Counted from the first letter of the stretch, positions 11,266-23,775 are shown. The stretch: 64,000 bases of DNA from Crotalaria pallida (GCA_037953625.1 CM075651.1:157613501-157677500), one strand, 5' to 3'. Notes: generated from the sequence alone by a model not told the origin. Translations and numbers: made by a program.

Positions 11266-14200
11266 GAAGGGAGGATTTACCTCAAATTCTAGAATACAAG
11301 GAAAGTTCATGAAATAATATTGATAACTAAAAATATATGCAGTATCTTGTTTCATACACAACGAGCCCTTTTATAGGCGCAAAACACCATTCTAGAACTT
11401 CCCTTGTTAATTTAATTTTGCAATTGGGTGCGCTTGCCCAATTAGTCAACCTCTCGAATTCCGAATATGAATATTAGAAGAGATAGTGGTAACAGGTTTA
11501 TCCTTGTGGAGCATTCAATATTTAATTTAAAAGCAAACTACAGTGACCACAACAAATTCTCAAAGAGGTTAAATGATGAAAAAATGGATTACCTCAACAT
11601 CGAGACCTTTCTTTTTGCATAAAGCTTTAAGAGCATCATCACAGTCATCCTTGAAGTATTCCATAATTGTTGAAGCAGAGTGTACAAGAATATCAGGTTC
11701 AGCATCTTGAAACTCTTGAAAGTTAATTTCAGGCTGCAAAATTTTCAGTCAAGCAAAACATGCGTAGCTGTTTATTTATGATATCTTTCTCTAAGTAATG
11801 CTTCAAATTGCAGACAAAATATAATTCGGCAATGACATACACACAACCAATTTTGAGATACATGCCTGACTTCCATATATGGAGTATAGCTTGATTTTCG
11901 CAATTTCCAACCGATAGAGTGTCAAACCAGATCTTTGGTCACTAATCCTTTTTGAGCGAACATCTTCACCATCTAAAGATTCAGAGGAAAAGTATTAAAA
12001 TAAAATTTAATGATGATTTTTTTGGGTCAAAAGGTAAGATTTCATAAAATACTTAGAAAGCGGTCATGCCCCTGCGAGTTACATAACATGCAATATGCTT
12101 ACACGACTGCGATAGTAAACTAACAAGCTTTGCCGATATATTGCAACACTAGATTGGCATCCCCAGACAAAAACCAATGAGAACAAGTAGCTGAAACCCA
12201 ACCAACTAGCAACAAGGTTTGAAAGTTTAATAAGGTAAAAACACAACTTTAGTCAACAAAACTACATCCTTCTACAACATAGGAGTACAAGTTGCAAGAA
12301 AGTATGAAGCATTTTGTTGTCTTTAACATGTTCTTCAGAAACATCCCAGAGCAAGAAAAAATTATATAGTGCACATAAAGGTTACCAGTAAATTGTTAAG
12401 CTATTTGTTTGCATATAAATAGAAATAAAAAGTAACATGTAAAAAGATAGAACCAAATTAGTGCAATTATATATTTAACTGAAATTTACCAGAGAAGAAA
12501 CATCACATTCCCTTTCTATAAAAATCTAAGTATATTCTTCAAATTTTACTTTTAAGAATTTATTAAAATCTACCTTTAAGAATGGCTAAAATAGGTTTTT
12601 AGTCCCTGTAAATAAGAGTGATTTTGTGATTAGTCCCTGCAAAATCAAAATCAACCCTATTTATAGGAACCAAAAACTTATTTAAGCCTTTACGAATTTA
12701 TACAACTTTCTATAGTGCTGCTCCTTGAAAAACACTGATTTTACATTGAATCTGTAAAAAAGAAATTCGTAGATACTGGATATCAATATTGAAAAAGCCA
12801 GATACCTTTCCAATCTGAGTATCTGTCACCATCTTCAATGGGATATACCATTCTTACATATGACTCTTCATCAGCAAAAGCAGGTCTAAGGTACCCCAGA
12901 ATAGAAACACCATTTGAAGGATGATTCATCCTTTTATCACAGTCCATGTTGGTAGCCTAGAAGAAAATTGAAAAAAAATCAATATTATTTCTTTCAGCTC
13001 TTATGAATTAGTAAAATCATTCTCATGTTCCATCTAAAACTATAAGTTATTAGTTTTCGTCGTGAGAGGAAAGAAACCTTTGATAAGCACTTTGAAAAAT
13101 AAATCGGATGAATCGAGCCAGAAGTATCTGGCAGTTGCCAATTCCCTGGAATATAAGACTCTTCTGATTCCAGAACCTGTTCGGAGAAGGCTTGTTATTT
13201 GATTTCCTAGGATGCATAAAAGAAATAATTTTATAACTAAAGCTTCTAACAACAACTAAATATAGCATTTGAAAGTGCTAACCTCAAGATAATCATCATC
13301 CACTGGGAAATCATCACTGTTGCCATTATTAAAATTGTCATATTCATCACCAGTCCTATTATCATACACTGGGATGTCCATTCCAATCAAAGCATTCTGA
13401 AGAAAGACAAACCTTGAATATCAACTACACAACTTCTATTACAAACATAAGTATGGAACACGAATACCATGAAAAACTACTTCAATTAACCATCCTAATT
13501 AGTAATTACAAACACGGTCCTTTTAGCTGGCCAATGCAAAAAAAAAAAAAAAAAAAAAAACAAGAAAAGAGAGATTTTTAAAAACAATACTTGCTTTAAG
13601 ATAACCATGTAATTTCTAGATTGATAGTAGCATTTCATAGTACACACAAGTAATTAAACGTCTAGGCCTTGTAACCAGAAATATTATACATAATGGTTGA
13701 CAAAAAGAGACATTACATGATTCCACAACTATCTCATTTGGATTTTGGAGTTTCTTAAAATGTTTAGTACTTGCAACTCCCATCAATTTCCATGTTAAAA
13801 GTATATATTATCAAACAAGGAAGAAAAAAAGCGTAACAACAAAGGATAAGAGATCATCTTTGGAGAAAACTAAAAACGAGTACAAAAGGAACAAAAAAGA
13901 AAGCTCAACAGCTAAGCAAGGCGGGTCACAATTTCTTACCACAAGATTATTTGCCCCGGGATCTTGCAAAATGTTAGTATCATCAAAGACTTCAAAATAT
14001 ATATCTACAGGCACAAAAAAAAAAAAAAGAAAGAAAGAAAAAATATATTAAAATTCTCAACGTTGAATATTGAATCATGAATTTGTTGAAGTAAATGATA
14101 ATTCACATTTCATAAATAATGTTGCGACCAATATTATATACGGTTTTGCTAACCATTGCTTTAGAGCAATGGATTTAATAGATTAAGCTGTTGACTTTCT

Positions 14201-16738
14201 GGTTTTCCAATAAATACTTTTTTTTTTGTTTCCTTCACCATTGCCCTTAGAGCAATGGATAGCAAAACTATATAATATAAATAAAATATGAATCAAAAAG
14301 ACAACAAACCTCCAAAATCATCAATAAGGTATTGATACTCAGCCCATGAAATTTGTTCGTGTGGTTCGCAGTGTACCATTCCAGGAAATACTAGCAAAGC
14401 ATTTCTATTAGCCTAACCAACAAATAGGGCACTGTGATACTAAGTATACAGATATTGCCTAAATATGTCTAACAAATAAAAACATCACATGCTTAGTAGG
14501 TTTTCCATCCCAGACATTGCAAATAAACTGTTCCAGATAGAAAGAAAAAAGCTTAAAAGCACAAACCTCAATAGTTGTTTTTGCTATCTCAGCAGAAGAG
14601 AGTCTAGTTGGCCGTGTATCATCAGAAACCCTCAGTTCTTCAAGAGGATGATAACCTTGTTTGCTCATGTGACTAGATGAATCGGGTACAGAATCTGAAT
14701 AGTCTGCAGCAACACAAACCTTTGAAAGGCACATATCATGGCCCACGGATAGCCAAAGGTAGTGTGATGATCCAAAAAATGGGCTTTTGCATCTAACAAT
14801 AACCAAAATTATTTTCAGTAAACAGAAGAACTTAAATCTTCCAATCAGAACACTTACCGAGACTAGATTTGGCAAGTGACAATCATAAGCTGATATAAAC
14901 AAATGCAGCTGTCACATTTTTGTGAATATTCAATCAACACAGTAAATGGAACATTTGATTGTAGAATTAGGCGAAATAACAGGTTCTAAGGAACATATTG
15001 TTTTGATAAAGTTAAAAGCAATACTCCTAAATTAAATATTATAGCATTCTTATTTTGAGGGTTCTAGGTGGTTCCTCAGCAAATGTTATTTCATAAAGTT
15101 AGAATAAATGTTTGGTCAACAGAAGTCTATTTTTGCAACAAACTTAAAATCCTAGCATCCAAGAAACCAGTGTTAGGATTATAAAAATTGTTCTTTGACT
15201 GAGCTTGACAGCTTAATATTTTAGGTCAAGTGGAATCACAATGTGCATAGAAATATATGAAAGATTAAACTTGCCTAGTTTTGTATAATAAACTAGAATA
15301 AGGCCACTCATAATACATGAATATGTTATTGACATGGATCTGTTTCTCTTATTTCTTTATCTCCAATTAGATGACAAATTTAATGATCTCACATGAACAA
15401 TTACAATCCTGTAAGCAAGAGAAAAGCGAACATATTTTCAAATGGATTAATCTATTTTCCGCATAAGGATAAACAATTTCTATTCATGTAAAAGCACCTG
15501 GTGCCGGCAAGATCATGCGCCCTTCGGCAATCAATAGAAGGTTTGATTGAGTTGGATGTGATTCCATATGATGTTGAGTGACATATCCCTTCTACAAGAC
15601 ATAGATTGTTGAATAAATATGAAAATTGGTGCATGATTTGAAATCTCAGTATATATGTCAAACAGACACAGCCCTCCTCATGTGCAGGGACATATCTAAA
15701 CTTAAATTTATTTATTTATTTTTTTTTTAAAAAAAAGTACCAATGAAAAGCTCAAAAGTTGTAAAATAATTAACAAAAATTCAAGTTCCATACACTTGGT
15801 TTGAGACTATATCAATAAAAAACTAGTCTGTCATTATTTCATGTAATTCTCAGCACTGATTTCCTAAAATCAGCATTTATCCCTAATTGAAGTTCTTCAC
15901 TTATTCCCAATCTGAAGACCAAGACTGAAGACAAAATAGAAGCACCCTTTTTCTCTTTTATTTATTTTTTTTTTCATCTGCTGTTGAACTCTGCAATCAC
16001 AGTACTGTATGGCAAGCAAATGGATGAGTCTGCATCCTTCTCAGTTGAAAAAAACTTAAACGGAACCAAAACTATATTAACTAACCCAAATTCTCTCATT
16101 AGTATTGCATACCATGTACTGAATTAGTCATTCCACTTACAGGAATCACTCAAAGTAAAGGTGGTAAAAAATAATTTGACCAAAACACAAAGCCAAAATG
16201 AACCGCACGCATCCATACCCAAACCCAGTATCTATGACCAAAGCTCGATTAAGTGAACCTGATAACATAGTTAATTGAGATTTGCGCATGCAATTTGTAG
16301 TATATTGCAAATTAAGTGAGCACAAAGAATTGGTGAAAACACAAAATGGGTATTGTAATATCATATGACATTTTCGGCCGGGTTCTCTCCAAAGAGAGTC
16401 TTCTTGTAAAAAAACATAAAAAGTGACAAACCCAAAAAGCACTGTGTATTCATAGTCCTAGCCAGGCACCCGTAGCTTGTAACTAAGTCAAAGTCAATGG
16501 AATCAACTACCTAAAGCAAGTTCTTAAATTTTGCACAATTCAATCACCCCAGCAAACACCTTCATTTAATAACAGTTATTTTTGTCCTTGTTTTGACAAA
16601 TTTGATGAATGGATCAAAATAAAAATGAAGTTATGAACAATCAGCTTGAGAGAGAGATCAAGGAATTGAATAAGAGGAATAAGAAGAAAAGGAAGAAGAT
16701 TTACCAGAGGGGAGTGAGGCAGCAGCAACAATAGCCAT
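10392..16738 (-). CDS. PNPOx-like split-barrel / DUF2470-type protein, probably plastid-targeted (12 exons, 443 aa)
   Basis: Twelve exons join in frame to 1332 nt: 16705-16738, 15498-15591, 14567-14792, 14310-14412, 13940-14004, 13283-13396, 13078-13176, 12806-12956, 11866-11972, 11593-11733, 10768-10863 and 10392-10493. The N-terminus (MAIVAAASLPSEG) and following S/T/R-rich stretch look like a plastid transit peptide. HPLEELRVSDDTRPTRLSSA and EIAKTTIE fit the plant 'pyridoxamine 5'-phosphate oxidase family' group, and an acidic linker follows (residues about 180-215). The C-terminal part contains AEPDILVHSASTIMEYF, LKALCKKKGLDVEGA, GVDSLGMDVRVFSG and HRFPF, typical of the DUF2470-containing half. 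Relatives bind FMN or haem or interact with tetrapyrrole enzymes; activity here is unproven. The intron after exon 9 uses a GC donor (CAG|GCATGT); no GT alternative keeps the frame. The C-terminus is Arg/Lys-rich. Confidence 0.85.
11239..11266. repeat. Poly(T) tract in intron
   Basis: A run of about 26 T lies in the intron between exons 10 and 11. It may be the poly(A) tail of a minus-strand retroposon, but no matching TSD was recognised. Confidence 0.6.
12584..12688. mobile_element. Small foldback MITE in intron 8
   Basis: GGCTAAAATAGGTTTTTAGT at the left pairs with the inverse of ACCAAAAACTTATTTAAGCC at the right. An inner pair around TAGTCCCTG is also visible. The element is about 105 bp, entirely intronic and non-coding. 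Similar foldbacks occur at about 24163-24381 and 38499-39010. Confidence 0.7.
14142..14270. mobile_element. 129-bp MITE with ~31-bp inverted termini in intron 4
   Basis: The left arm GGTTTTGCTAACCATTGC and the inverse of the right arm TAGTTTTGCTATCCATTGC match over about 31 bp. The two arms each contain an internal AGAGCAATGG palindrome. It sits between exons 4 and 5 of the PNPOx-like gene. Its ends (TTGCTAAC..) resemble those of the foldback at 50300-50483. Confidence 0.72.
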
Positions 16739-17122
16739 GAATCAGAGTTAACAAAGAGAGAGAGAGAGAGAGACGGAGAATAAGATGAAGAAAGGGAGAA
16801 GAAGTTATTTGTCGCTATTTGTAACTAAGTGGTGTTTGTGACAGTGACAGTGACAGGGACAGGGAGAGTGGTATTAATGATGCAGTGTCGTTTTTATGCG
16901 GAAAGAACCTTAAAGTAACTGAATCAACCAACTAACCCTTCCCTCATTCCTCAATAATAATAAAACGTGAGCTTCTTCGGAGCTTCAGCTTCAGCTTCTG
17001 TTGTTGTTTGTGTGGTAGGTAGGTGTGTTCAGAGAGTTACTGTTGTTTGTTTGCGCCTCTTTCTCTCTCTCTACCTACTTACTTTCTCGCACCGAATATG
17101 CCTTTTTCCTCCAAACAAAATA
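16739..17122 (-). promoter_or_regulatory. 5' leader and proximal promoter region of the PNPOx-like gene
   Basis: The 380 bp upstream of the start codon contain a (GA/CT)n tract near 16756-16773 and a second C/T-rich tract near 17058-17075, common in plant 5' leaders. The next upstream sequence is a Stowaway-like MITE at 17123. No TATA box could be assigned with confidence, so the extent is an estimate. Confidence 0.4.
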
Positions 17123-17456
17123 CTCCCTCCCTTTCAAAAGATTCGGTTAAAGTGTTGATTATTGTGAGTATTATGTATAATATGTCCAAAATAATTTTAT
17201 TTAATCTTTATTGAAAATTGTAGTAGTAGTTAATTTTTATTCGTAAGTGTGTACATTAAATAATATATAATGGTTTAGAGATTAAAGATGATAATAAAAA
17301 TATAATTAACGACGAGTAAGAGAAATGATTGAATGAAACGTTAAATTTGAAAAAGAAAATTATGTTTATGTATTGAAAATAAAAAAAAACAAATTAGATG
17401 AAATAAGAAAAAAAAAAAAAAGCTAAAAGGTAAAATGTTCTGAAACGGAGGGAGTA
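17121..17456. mobile_element. Stowaway-like MITE with TA target duplication
   Basis: The element is 17123-17454 (332 bp), flanked by TA. Its termini are CTCCCTCCCTTTCAAAA and the inverse of CTGAAACGGAGGGAG. The interior is AT-rich with no open frame. It lies about 385 bp upstream of the PNPOx-like start codon, where it could affect expression, although nothing in the sequence proves that. Confidence 0.85.
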
Positions 17457-18547
17457 CCGCTGCTTCGTCTCCGTCTATATCATCCCGTCTCGTGGTACCG
17501 TGGAAATGTCAACGTATACGCCCTCCGCTCTTGTAAGTAAGACTAACGCTTTTTAAATAAAAAATAATTTCATCCTATTTGTAAAATTCTATTCATATTT
17601 TTAACAAATTTTAATTTATTTTTTAAAAACACTTTTATTAAATCAATATTTTTAAAAAAATTAAAACAAAAATTATAAGGATTGTTTTTAAAATATATGT
17701 TAAAGTCCAGTTAATTATATAAAAAATAAAAATTATTTAACATTTTTTATTGACATAAATTTTTCAAAAAGGTCTTACATAAAGAACCGAGGAAAGTTTT
17801 CTTTAAAGATGAGGAAATAATTTGATCTAAATAACTAATTTAAAATTTTAATAATTTCAATGACTAATTTAATCGGAACACACAAAATTAAAGGCAAATT
17901 CGATAATTTACTCTTTTAAAAATCTTAGATTATAGGATAATAATTTTTTGTCTTTAAATACATTGTTATTTTATAATATTTCACACTTCTAAAAATATTA
18001 GGGCAGCTTTTAGAATTAAAAAAAAAGAACAATTTTATTTTTTTTTTCACCATACTCATGAACAAAACATTTGATTTTTAAACAGATCATGTACTCATGA
18101 TATTTTACAATAAAAAAAAAATCAATGCAATTAACTATTTTTTCTCACATTTTGTCTCCAAATGCTTCTTTCTCCAAGTTAAGAATTGTCTTAATTCAAA
18201 GGGAATCCCCAAATAAAGACAAAAATTTTGTCCTTCACACAAAATTGTCCTTACTTAGTGAGAGAAAAAAAAATTCACTTCGTTGTGTGAGTACTCTTAA
18301 ATAATTATTATTATAATTTTAAAAATTGTTAGTTGAGTATATAATAGTATTTTAAAAAAATGTCATTGAAAAATTAAAAATAAACTTATAAATATCAAAT
18401 TAAAAAAGTGGCAAGAGGGAACAATGTAACATAAGGAAGTATTATTTTTAAATTAACTCTTATATTCTTACAATTTTTTCTCATACACCGTCGTTTATAC
18501 AGCATTTCAATTTTTTCTTCTTTCTTTCATGTCACATTGTCTCAAAT
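17457..18547. other. AT-rich gene-free spacer
   Basis: Only A/T-rich sequence with chance frames is seen. No repeat boundary or gene is supported. Confidence 0.5.
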
Positions 18548-18645
18548 TTTTTTTAGTTGTCCATCCAGTTCCCTAATTACTAACCTAGGTACATCCGAAT
18601 TTGATCCGGGTCGCGTGCCTGATTATGGCAGGTGAGTTTTCCAAC
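18548..18645 (-). mobile_element. SINE relic, minus orientation
   Basis: The words GATCCGGGTCGCGTGCCTGA and TGGCAGGTGAG match, in inverse, the SINE at 18798-18916 and the interrupted copy at 19579-20070. A T-run near 18548 would be its tail. TSDs were not resolved. Confidence 0.55.
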
Positions 18646-18786
18646 ATGAATTTTCTGTATTCATCAAATTTTCAATCACTCTTCTCTCTTTTCTTTTTAT
18701 ATCTTTGATCCCAAAATCTCATTGATGATGAAAATGATGTGATAAAAAAAAATTGAAAATAGAATGAAAGATTAAGTGTAAATAAT

Positions 18787-18927
18787 AGTCTAAAATCACC
18801 AACATGGGTTGAGACGAGTGGTAAGCGGCTCACCTGCCATAGTCATCCACGCGACTCAGGTCGGATTCGGATATATCGATGTAGTACTTGAGAAATCGAA
18901 TGGGCAACAAAAAAAAAGTCTAAAATC
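18787..18927 (+). mobile_element. SINE with 11-bp TSD
   Basis: The element is about 18798-18916 with a terminal A-run and the flanking repeat AGTCTAAAATC (18787-18797, 18917-18927). GAGTGGTAAGCGGCTCA and a central CAGGTCGGATTCGGATA stretch are shared with nearby minus-strand copies. It is internally deleted relative to the copy at 19579-20070. Confidence 0.75.
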
Positions 18928-19578
18928 CTAACAATTTTACAATTCTTTTATTTTTTTATAATATCATCATCATCATTTGTTCCTTATCTGTCTTTATTTT
19001 TTTATTTTTTATTTTAAATTACATATGCAATGTGAAAGTAAAAAAAGATAAGGCACAAATTAAATGAAAAGAAAAAACAGTCATACACTAAAACTAAATA
19101 GAAAAAATGTACTCTATTAAATTGTAAATATTCGATATACTTTTTCAAAAATATCCATATAATTATTATTTGAAATATAAAAAATATTGAGTAAATAAAA
19201 ATATTTATGAAAAAAAATAATTAATGTCATTGAAATTTAAAAATTGAATTTATATTAAAGACCAAAAAAAAATCTTAAAACCGACTTATATATAAGACAA
19301 GAGGTGGTACCCTTATATAAGATCTGATCCAGTAAACCAATCCCACTGGTCATATGCTGGATGGAAGGTCAACGCGGTGTGTTGAAAGTTAACAAACAGG
19401 ATCTGTGATGATCTATTTAAAAATGGATGCTAGTGAGAATCAAACATGGAGTTTGCAATTAAATTACAAGGCTTATTATCACCATACCACTGAACAAGTC
19501 ATATATCTACCACTGAACAAGTCATGATATCTTGCGTACGTAAATTACAATATTTATTACTTACTTATTTTTGTTATT

Positions 19579-20070
19579 TTTTTTTCATCCGGGTCCCCAA
19601 ATATTACCTATTACGTACATCAGTATCCGATCCGGGTCGCGTACTTGGTTATGATAGGTGAATCTCCATCCCAACATAAATTTGCGGGGGAAGGCTCCCA
19701 AACCATGCATCGGTGCATGGTTTAATTTTTATTTTTTTTTTCAAATTTTTTTAATACAGATTTATTCAGAATATTTTTTAACACAAGTTTGTATATAGAT
19801 TTATTAGAATCTGTAAATTTTGAATACAGTTTTACTCAATACAGTTTTTTAAGAACACAGAGTAAAAAAAATTCAAATTATAAAAATCACTTCATATCCG
19901 TAAAAAAGAAAACACATAGGATATTTTTTAATTGATTAAATTTTAAAAAAATAAATAAAAAACCCAAAAATAAAGACATGCACTGAATGCATGCTATATT
20001 TTTTATGCACCGGAGCCACGGCCAAATTTGCGAGATTGAGCCGCTTACACTCATTCCAGCTCATGTTAAT
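19579..20070 (-). mobile_element. SINE (minus) split by a Mutator-like MITE
   Basis: The left part (19579-19686) contains GATCCGGGTCGCGTACTTGG and the right part (20033-20070) contains GATTGAGCCGCTTACACTC. Read on the minus strand, the two parts rejoin as one SINE of the 18798 family. They are separated by a 337-bp insertion. The T-run near 19575 is the tail. Confidence 0.7.
19678..20032. mobile_element. Mutator-like MITE nested in a SINE, 9-bp TSD
   Basis: The insertion is 19687-20023 (337 bp), bracketed by the 9-bp repeat AAATTTGCG (19678-19686, 20024-20032). That TSD length is typical of Mutator-superfamily elements. The termini GGGGAAGGCTCCC and the inverse of GGAGCCACGGCC are weakly inverted around GGCTCC. 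No coding sequence is present. Confidence 0.72.
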
Positions 20071-20935
20071 TAGAAACTGTGTTATATAATTATACAATAA
20101 TAAATATACAATATGACCGATATATATTTTAAATAGTGAACCACTATACTATTATAATAGTATTCTGCCTAATTTGATAACCGGTACAATTTTGATAAGT
20201 TGTGTTTGACCGTGAAAATACTACCCTGTTAAAAAATTCGTGGCTTTACCAAAATAAAAATAAAAATAAAAATTTGTGGCTTAATTAATGGTTTTTTTTA
20301 ATTTTATCTTTTAATTTGATTGTTTGTCTCAGTTCAATTTCTAATGTTAATTTTTAGCAAATTTTTGAAATATTTAGTTAAATCAATTAAAATGAGATAA
20401 AAAAAAATGAGAGATTAAAATGAGACTAAAAATCAAGTTGAACGATGATATACCTTCTTAATAAAATAGCTTAGAAATTCTCCTAGCACGTAAAAGTGAC
20501 ATACATCACTTATAGAATAATAATTACTAATAAATCAAATACCATCCTTATCCTACAATAGATATCACCAATGGGATCCTTTTCCAGTACTAATTAGTTG
20601 AATGTCAACTGAGTATGATACTCATTTATGAAATGTACGGTTAGTTGTTGATTGTCTTGGCCAATGGATGGGCATGATGTAAAGTTAAGGGAAAATGTTA
20701 GTAGTATAGAAATGCATATACTGGATTTTTTTTTTTTTTTACAAATTTGGTTCAAATTTTTTTGACACCCCTGAATTGCTTAGACCTTTTGAACTAATCA
20801 TTACATATTTGTTTGTTGCATACGAGTTCAGAATCCTCTGTGCTCCTCGTAATTTATTAATTCAATTTTAATTTTTATTTAAATATTTATTAAAAGTTGG
20901 CAATATTTTATACAGAGTAATGTTTATAACTTTAG

Positions 20936-22332
20936 AGTATGTACAATTTGACAACTTTATAAGTAATAGGCATAGGGAATTCCTCTGTTTAATATAGAAA
21001 ATTAAGAGCAATATAACCTATTTTCTAAATATTAAATGTTTTTGTTTTCTATCCACGCCTTAGCTTGTTGCTTTTATTTTCTAAGTTTATTCTTGTTCTT
21101 TTATTTTAACTATCAAAGCTCTTCTTATTCATTAAAACTAACAGTGGTATCAGAGTTACGTTTGGTCATGTACTGGGCGTAAAAATAATACCCAAAAAAT
21201 TCAACTATCCACTCCAAACCATTATTACATCCTCTTAAGCCATGACCACTACTATTCAAACACAATCTATCCCTGTTCCAATATTCTTTGGAGAAAATTA
21301 TGATTTTTGGAGCACTAAAATGATAACCTTTTTTCGATCCCAAGATTTATGGGATATTGTTGAAGAAAGTTATACTATTCCAGAAGATATTTAAGCTCTT
21401 ACTGAATCTCAGAAAAAAAAATAGTTGAAGGAAAAAAAAAAGAATGATGTGAAAGCATTATTTATTATACAACAAGCCTTGGCGGAACCTATATATCTTT
21501 CCAAGAATAATGGGAGTTACAAGTGCTAAAGAAGCATGGACAACACTAAAGGAGGAGTTTCATGGCTTAGACACAATACTCCTCTAATCCAAACAAAAAG
21601 ACTTTCTATCAATGCTAAACTATTACAAAATTTTTCTAGAGTCGTCATTGCAGACTCAACCCAACTATTAGCTATGTTTGTCCCAATTTTCGAGATATGT
21701 GGCCTCTGAGACTCAAGCTCAAAAATGGAGCACAAGTTTAGGCAATTACCAAATAAAATGGAAGACCTAATATCTCTAAGGCTCCGCTTGAATACAAGTC
21801 ATGGAAAATTGGAAAATAGAGTCTCTATCCAAAAATTAATGAGGAGACTTACAACTATAAAAGCAAACAAGAGTACCTGTCACAAATCCTTTAACCAGGT
21901 TGGCAAGGAAACCCATAAAAAAAATATGATGAAACTATTGTCAAGATAGAAGTTCTAATTTGGAGTTCTACAATAACATCAATTGGAGATCAATGCTGGA
22001 GGAGGAGAAATTTTGCAAGATAAGTTGGAGAAATTTGTATCAAGTAGGAGTGATGACCTGTGATGCAAATTTAGAAATTATGTTAGTGTGATAATTAAAT
22101 AAATAAACTAGAAGTAACTAGAAGAAGATAGAATAATGAGAAACTTCCATAGTACTATAGATATTAAGGTATGCGGAGAAACATTTGGACAATTTTTAAT
22201 ATAAAAAATTTTGTAACCACCTTAGTATGGCGGTAAAGCTCTGCCTATAAATAGGCATAGGAACTTCCTCTCTTTAATATAGAAAACTAAGAGCAATGTA
22301 AGCCTATACCTTCATGAAAAAGATATACTCCT
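20936..22332 (+). mobile_element. Degenerate copia-type LTR retrotransposon
   Basis: A 60-bp block in the presumed 5' LTR (20962-21021, with TAGGCATAGGGAATTCCTCT) recurs in the presumed 3' LTR (about 22243-22310, TAGGCATAGGAACTTCCTCT). Just after the left LTR, TGGTATCAGAGTT (21145-21157) is a plant primer-binding site for initiator-Met tRNA. A gag-like frame starts near 21242 (TIQTQSIPVPIFFGENYDFW) but is broken by stops and frameshifts; later pieces (TSAKEAWTTLKEEFHG, then a zinc-knuckle-less tail) fit copia gag. Integrase and reverse transcriptase are absent, so it is a non-autonomous remnant. Confidence 0.75.
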
Positions 22333-22671
22333 GATTATTGACGGATCTTGGTCGAAAATTTAGGGGGTACACCTAAGTTTAATTAAAATTCAATGAATGT
22401 TTGGGGGAAAAAATATTTGAAGAAACAAAATTTTGAATTTTTTTTTAAATATATTAATTTGTACTTCATAAATTAGAAAGCCATTTGTCATGATGGTAAT
22501 TGATATCCTCTATAGACTTGGAGTCCCAAGTTCGAATATATGTGTACCATGTTTTACAATTTTCAACATTTTCTTAAAGAAAAACATATACTATTGTGCT
22601 ATTAATATGTATATAATGGTTATAAAAACTCAGGGGGAGCAGGAGCTCCCACGTGTTCCAACTAAGCTCCG

Positions 22672-23082
22672 TCCCTGATCCTCGCACTTATCACCGAAGG
22701 CAGCCCTAGCGGTGATGTTGTGCGTCATGGAAAGCAAATTGTCAGTTATGTTGACCAGCTGCACCAAGGAGGGTAGGCCGCTGAGCATAAGTTTCGGCAT
22801 TAGTCTTTAAAATTTCTTTTGCAATTTCAGGAGAAGAGACGATGATGGCCAGTGTCTCGCCAAGCTGCATGAGCATAATGGGCCCATACTCTTTGGAAAG
22901 CTCCCTCAGCCGTTGGAAGGGAAGACCACCAATGAGGTGGTGCAAGCTTCCAATGACCGGGAGTCTCCATGGCCTTGGAGGGAGGTTTGATTTTCTGTCG
23001 ACTCTCTTCCCCAATTTTACTAAGACGTAAAACAAGGAGATATGAGGATGAGAAGGGGGAATGAAAAAGTGAGAGTGTCCAT
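22672..23082 (-). pseudogene. Cytochrome P450 (CYP71-like) 5' fragment, broken
   Basis: The minus strand starts MDTLTFSFPLLILIS (ATG at 23082) and then, after a frameshift near 23037, continues with a membrane anchor and LPPRPWRLPVIGSLHHLIG, LRELSKEYGPIMLMQLG, IIVSSPEIAKEILKTNAE and YAQRP. These are the N-terminal landmarks of plant CYP71-clan enzymes. After YAQRP a deletion removes tens of residues and the match resumes out of frame with NITARAAFGDKCED (about 22672-22740), where homology stops. The I-helix, ExxR and haem-binding cysteine are missing. It is a truncated pseudogene, not a working enzyme. Confidence 0.85.
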
Positions 23083-23149
23083 GGTGACGTTGATTAAGGA
23101 TGAATGTGTGTTAAGGATATAAGTTAACTTGGGGAATGCGCAAAACAAA

Positions 23150-23460
23150 TTTATTATGAGCATGAGGTGTAGGGTGTAAGCAGTGCATAGGGCATGAGAA
23201 GTGCAGGAGTGGGGCATGAAGCATGGAGTGGGAGTGCATGGGGCGTGCGTGCGGAGTGGGGGTGTGAGGAGTGCAGGTGTGAGACGTGAGGCGTGGAGCG
23301 GTTGTGCGTGCGGTGTGCGGTGGGTGTGCAGGCATGGGACATGAGGCGTGGAGCGAACGTGCGTGCTGCATGGATGTGAGGAGTGCAGGTGTGGGTGTGA
23401 GGACTGCAAGTGTGGGGCATGAGGTGTGGAGCAAGCATCGTGCGGCGTAGGAAAGACGTG
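23150..23460. repeat. Degenerate GC-skewed low-complexity/minisatellite tract
   Basis: About 300 bp of short, imperfect words (GTGTGAGGAGTGCAGGTGTG, GGGCATGAGGCGTGGAGCG) repeat with a loose 35-50 bp period. The plus strand is strongly G-rich. Long open frames on the minus strand (for example 23111-23545) are Cys/His/Pro/Thr repeats produced by this composition and are not credible genes. The tract directly precedes the P450 fragment's start codon. Confidence 0.7.
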
Positions 23461-23775
23461 TGTGCGATGGAAAGAGAAGAAATGAAGATTGAAGAAGCTT
23501 TTGAATAAGAAGAAGAGAAAATTGATTTAAGAATTCTTTACCCAAAAACCAAAACTCAGCAAATAGGATAAAAATAACGTATAAGATTTTTTTTTAAAAA
23601 AAAAAAGAAAATGAAAATTGACACCGAACTGAACATTTTGGGCTCGAGAATGCTAACTTTCTAACTTGACCATAAACTCGATCAAGTGGTACTCCCGGTC
23701 CCACTTCCACCACCCTCTATCCCTCTTCATATTTTGCCTCTGTTGCATAGGTCTCATCATGTCACATATGCAGCA

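Noticed and set aside
23111..23545. Minus-strand frames of 94-144 codons rich in His, Thr, Pro and Cys
   Set aside because: They arise from the low-complexity tract, several frames are open at once, and none has a family match or exon structure.
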